Below, piece after piece: positions 8,111 through 10,787 of a stretch of 10,787 nucleotides of DNA. The notes beneath the pieces were generated by a model. It saw only the letters and a program-made list of their open reading frames with translations. It did no database searches and was not told the DNA's origin. This DNA comes from Usnea hakonensis. Taxonomy: Eukaryota > Ascomycota > Lecanoromycetes > Lecanorales > Parmeliaceae. Position 1 is the stretch's first letter; every line of letters starts with the position of its first letter. The position numbers were made by a program, and so were the translations under genes. The stretch lies in assembly GCA_013423325.1 (NCBI GenBank), contig BLJB01000580.1:1-10787 (forward strand). The letters are read 5' to 3'.

Positions 8111-8770
8111 ATTCTAAAAAGATAGAAGCTATCGTTAAATAGCCTCCTCCTATAAATCTAAAAAAAATATAAGGGTTTATCGGATTCGCTAACTTTTATA
8201 GGCGTTTTATTTATAAGTTCTTAAAGCTAGTAAAGCCCTTAGTATAATTTACTAGAAAGGATACTCTATTCGTATAGAATAAGACCGGCTTAGAAGCCTT
8301 TAAGAGTCTTAAAAAATAAGTTATTAATATTCTAGTATTAAAGTACTTTAATCTAAAAAGATAGATTATACTCGAGACTAATACTTCTAATTTTATTACT
8401 AATAGAATACTATCCTAGTATAATAATAAGGATATACTCTATCTAATAACTTTCTATAGTAAGATAATAGTCCCTATAGAGTATAACTATTATATATATA
8501 ATAAAGAGTTACTAGCTATTATAAGATATTTTAAATACTAGCGCCTCGAACTCGAGTATACTAATTTACCCGTTTAGATCTTTATAGATTACTAGGTCCT
8601 AAAGACCTTTATAGAAAATAAGGAGCTTACTTATTATTAGACTTATTATTTAGATATCCTATTTAAGTTTAATTTCTAGATAATCTTCCGCGTAGGTAAA
8701 GATAACTCGAAGGTAGATACCCTAATTAGAATAATAAATACTCGCCCTATAGATTAAGAGAATAAGAGAC
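8111..8770 (+). pseudogene. RT connection and RNase H of element B (broken)
   Basis: GFIGFANFYRRFI (8173-8211) is the connection typical of Ty3/gypsy Pol. RNase H follows. The first catalytic Asp (LET-D-TSDF) is Asn at 8380-8382, while the catalytic Glu of KELLAI (8506-8508), the Asp of the I-D-Y segment (8587-8589) and the last Asp of KVDTL (8716-8718) are kept. FRVGKDNSKVDTL (about 8689-8724) matches the C-terminal signature of this domain. Its role is degradation of RNA in the RNA/DNA hybrid. It is in the same frame as the second part of RT and integrase, without indel. Confidence 0.85.
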
Positions 8771-8959
8771 TATATTAATAATACTAGATAATTCTAATAT
8801 TAGACTATATTAATATCCGCGCTACGGAGGAGAAAGTAGGTCTATTTAAACGCGTTTATTAAGCTAATAAAGACGACTCTAGGTATTAGAAATATAGAGA
8901 CGCGGTTACTAATAGTACTTATAAGCTATATAGAATTAAGCTCGAATAATATTAAGTAG

Positions 8960-9985
8960 TAAATAGAGCTCTCTTTAAAAGAGGCTTATTATAGGTTCTA
9001 GACTCTCTATATACCTTAGTACTTAATAAGATCTATAACTAACCTTCGAGTAGTTATCCCGGAATAAGATAAACGGTAGATCTCCTATAGTAATACTACT
9101 ATTAGCCTAGCTATATAATAATAATTAGGTAATATATTACTAATTATTATAACTATTAACGTAGTAAATCGCCTTAAAGTAAGACGAATAGATTATTAGT
9201 ACTACTATTAATTCTATAAGCCCGTTAGTAAGATATATCTATAGATTTTATTATCGGCCTCCCTCTTTTAGAAGGTTTTAATATTATATATACCCTTATC
9301 TACTACCTTACGAAGGAGAGATATTATATACTATACTTCTAGGGCGATAATAATATTTCGACTAAGTTATTAGTCTAGATTCTATTATAGAATCTTTACC
9401 GCCTCTATAGACTTCTAAGCTCTATTATATTTAATAGAGGACTATAGTTTATATCTACCTTATAGAAGAGTCTATATAAAAGATTTAGAATCTAAACTAA
9501 CCTCTTAACTACTTACTACTCTTAGATAGATAGATAGACTAAGAGAGTAAATTAGGATATTAAAAGAGGCCTCTATACCTTTTATAATTATATATAAAAC
9601 GATTAGGCTAAGTAGGTCTCTATAGTAGAGTTTATTAATAATAGTAATATAGTCTTATCTACCTCTCTTACTCCTTTCTTTATAAATAAAGGATTTAATC
9701 CCTATATAAGCTTTAATCCTAATATAATAGACTACGAGATTATAAGGGAAAGATTATAGGTCTTAAAGGTCGAAGATATTACTAAGAGGATAGAAGAGAT
9801 CCTGGAATATAATAAGAAATACTTGGAGGCCTCCTAAATCGCGATAGAAAGATAAGCGAATAAGTATTATAAGAAAGTCTTATTCGATATTAATAATAAA
9901 GTTTAATTATCTTCTAAATATATTAATATAATAAGGCCCTATAAGGACCTAGAGGATAAATAATTAGGTCTCTATAAGATTATCT
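8960..9985 (+). pseudogene. Integrase of element B (broken)
   Basis: The N-terminal HHCC zinc domain has lost all ligands: His at 9034-9036 and 9055-9057 and Cys at 9145-9147 and 9154-9156 are all Tyr. In the core the first catalytic Asp is kept (9244-9246, in I-S-I-D-F-I), the second is Asn (9433-9435), and the Glu is Lys (9541-9543). The spacing is D-x62-D-x35-E, the canonical D,D(35)E arrangement. Further on, FFINKGFNP and ITKRIEEILEYNKKYLEAS are nearly undamaged. The G-L-Y at 9967-9975, after LEDK, sits where the GPY/F module of chromoviral integrases is found. The protein would insert the cDNA. Confidence 0.9.
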
Positions 9986-10140
9986 TGTAAGTTAGTACTA
10001 TCTATTACTTAGATCTCCCTCGTATATAGCGGATCTATAATATATTCTATTCGTAATATTTTTAGAAGTACCCCGATAACCCTTTTCCGGGATAGTAGAG
10101 ATCTCCGCTAAAGCCGAAGGTCCTATTAAAGAGTAACGAG

Positions 10141-10317
10141 TAGGATATCGATAATATACTAGGCTCTTAACGCTACTATAGCTATCTATAGTATAAAGTT
10201 AAATAGATAGATATATTAAGGGATAACGAGTAGTATTATATAAATAAGGGAGAGTTCGATAATACTAAAAAGATTATCGAAGAGTTCTATAGATAATATC
10301 TAAAGGTTACTTATTAA
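10141..10317 (+). pseudogene. C-terminal chromodomain of integrase, element B
   Basis: After the GPY-like module and a linker with YPDNPFPG (about 10060-10095), the frame reads DIDNILGS, then YKVK followed by a stop where Trp is expected (10204-10206). A second stop (10231-10233, after DNE) also fits a lost Trp. GEFDNTKKIIEEFYR (about 10249-10293) is the C-terminal helix. This order fits a chromodomain, which in chromoviruses directs insertion through binding of methylated histone H3. The frame ends at TAA 10315-10317, which could be the true stop or a mutated CAA. Confidence 0.8.
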
Positions 10318-10787
10318 TATAAAACTTAGCCCTATTAAAGTAGTTTCGATTTAGTAATACCTTAGATATTATATTATTCGACTACTTTTATAAATTCGAG
10401 TTATATAGATCCTTTTTAATAAATTGCGGCCGGAAAAGAAGTTACTAAAGGCTCTAACTTCTTAATACCTATATTAAATAAGGCCTACTACGTATACTCC
10501 TATTATTAATATATATCTAAATATCCTCTAATACTACTAGTATTACCCCTAGAATATTACTATCGCTAGTAGTGACCTATATCGAAATTATTCCGGTATT
10601 TGACCCTATTTCTTTAGAGAAAGTTTATAAATAAGGCTCCGTAATTAAGGTTAGGTTCGGCTCGGTTTAGCTCGATAATATCTAGCTAATAGAAGGCCTT
10701 TATTCGACAATTTCCTCTCCACTTCTAAATCGAATATTAAATTATTATTCTATACTAAAATACCTTTTTTATTAACTATTTTACTAA
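10318..10787 (+). other. AT-rich tail, no recognisable feature
   Basis: This stretch follows the end of Pol. A purine run GGAAAAGAAG at 10432-10441 could be a polypurine tract, but what follows (TTACTAAAGG) does not match the 4400 LTR beyond GTTAC, even allowing for RIP changes. A few CpA/TpG reappear (for example 10425, 10572, 10598 and 10707). It may be 3' untranslated sequence plus a degraded LTR, or flanking DNA; I cannot tell. Confidence 0.3.

Larger units (their letters stand above)
4400..10787 (+). mobile_element. Ty3/gypsy chromovirus (element B), RIP-saturated
   Basis: The order Gag with zinc knuckle, protease, RT, RNase H, integrase, chromodomain on one strand defines a Ty3/gypsy chromovirus. 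The 5' boundary is taken as the LTR-like block at 4400; the 3' LTR was not recognised, so the right end is open and may lie beyond the window. Between 4640 and 9802 I found only two CpA/TpG dinucleotides (about 6499 and 6670). Despite this the Gag frame (about 4563-6740) and the second part of Pol (7756-10317) run without visible indels. I detect one accidental frameshift (7751-7757) besides the Gag-Pol frame change. The copy cannot encode any functional protein. Confidence 0.85.

Noticed and set aside
10432..10460. Polypurine tract followed by a 3' LTR start
   Set aside because: Only GTTAC matches the 4400 LTR; the following bases do not fit even after allowing CpA-to-TpA changes.
1..10787. 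CRISPR arrays, tRNA or rRNA genes, bacterial operons
   Set aside because: No regularly spaced repeats, cloverleaf or rRNA-like sequence seen; dinucleotide pattern and element types are those of a filamentous fungus.

Overview
The window looks like transposon-packed, AT-rich heterochromatin of a filamentous ascomycete (Pezizomycotina). I see no intact host gene and no tRNA or rRNA. Its content is remains of retroelements mutated in the manner of repeat-induced point mutation (RIP): CpA has become TpA on both strands, while CpG, CpC and CpT are kept. Gln and Trp codons became stops, Cys and His became Tyr, and catalytic Asp became Asn. Reading frames are nevertheless largely indel-free, so proteins can be recognised through their stop codons.

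Layout. (1) Bases 1-101, minus strand: the start of an LTR with little or no RIP, cut by the window edge and inserted into the next element. (2) Bases 102-3882, minus strand: the 5' part of LTR retroelement A, with its LTR at 3700-3882, a long Gag with a collagen-like stretch and a C2H2-type finger, then an aspartic protease. Coding sequence is broken by the LTR at 101, so its RT, RNase H and integrase are not in the window. (3) Bases 3883-4399, plus strand: a completely RIPed coding fragment, tentatively ORF1 of a Tad-like LINE, cut off at 4399. (4) Bases 4400-4529: an LTR-like block without RIP that starts TG and ends CA. (5) About 4563-10317, plus strand: the full coding part of a Ty3/gypsy chromovirus (element B): Gag with zinc knuckle, protease, RT, RNase H, integrase and C-terminal chromodomain, all saturated with RIP. 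(6) Bases 10318-10787: AT-rich tail without an assignable feature; no 3' LTR was recognised.

How the parts relate. Both elements encode the usual LTR-retrotransposon set: Gag for the particle, protease for maturation, RT/RNase H for cDNA, integrase for insertion, and in B a chromodomain expected to steer integration to modified histones. None can work now. The most informative signal is the RIP pattern itself: three blocks without RIP coincide with LTR edges, next to hundreds to thousands of bases with almost no CpA/TpG. The few open frames in the window are antisense or out-of-frame shadows of the dead elements.
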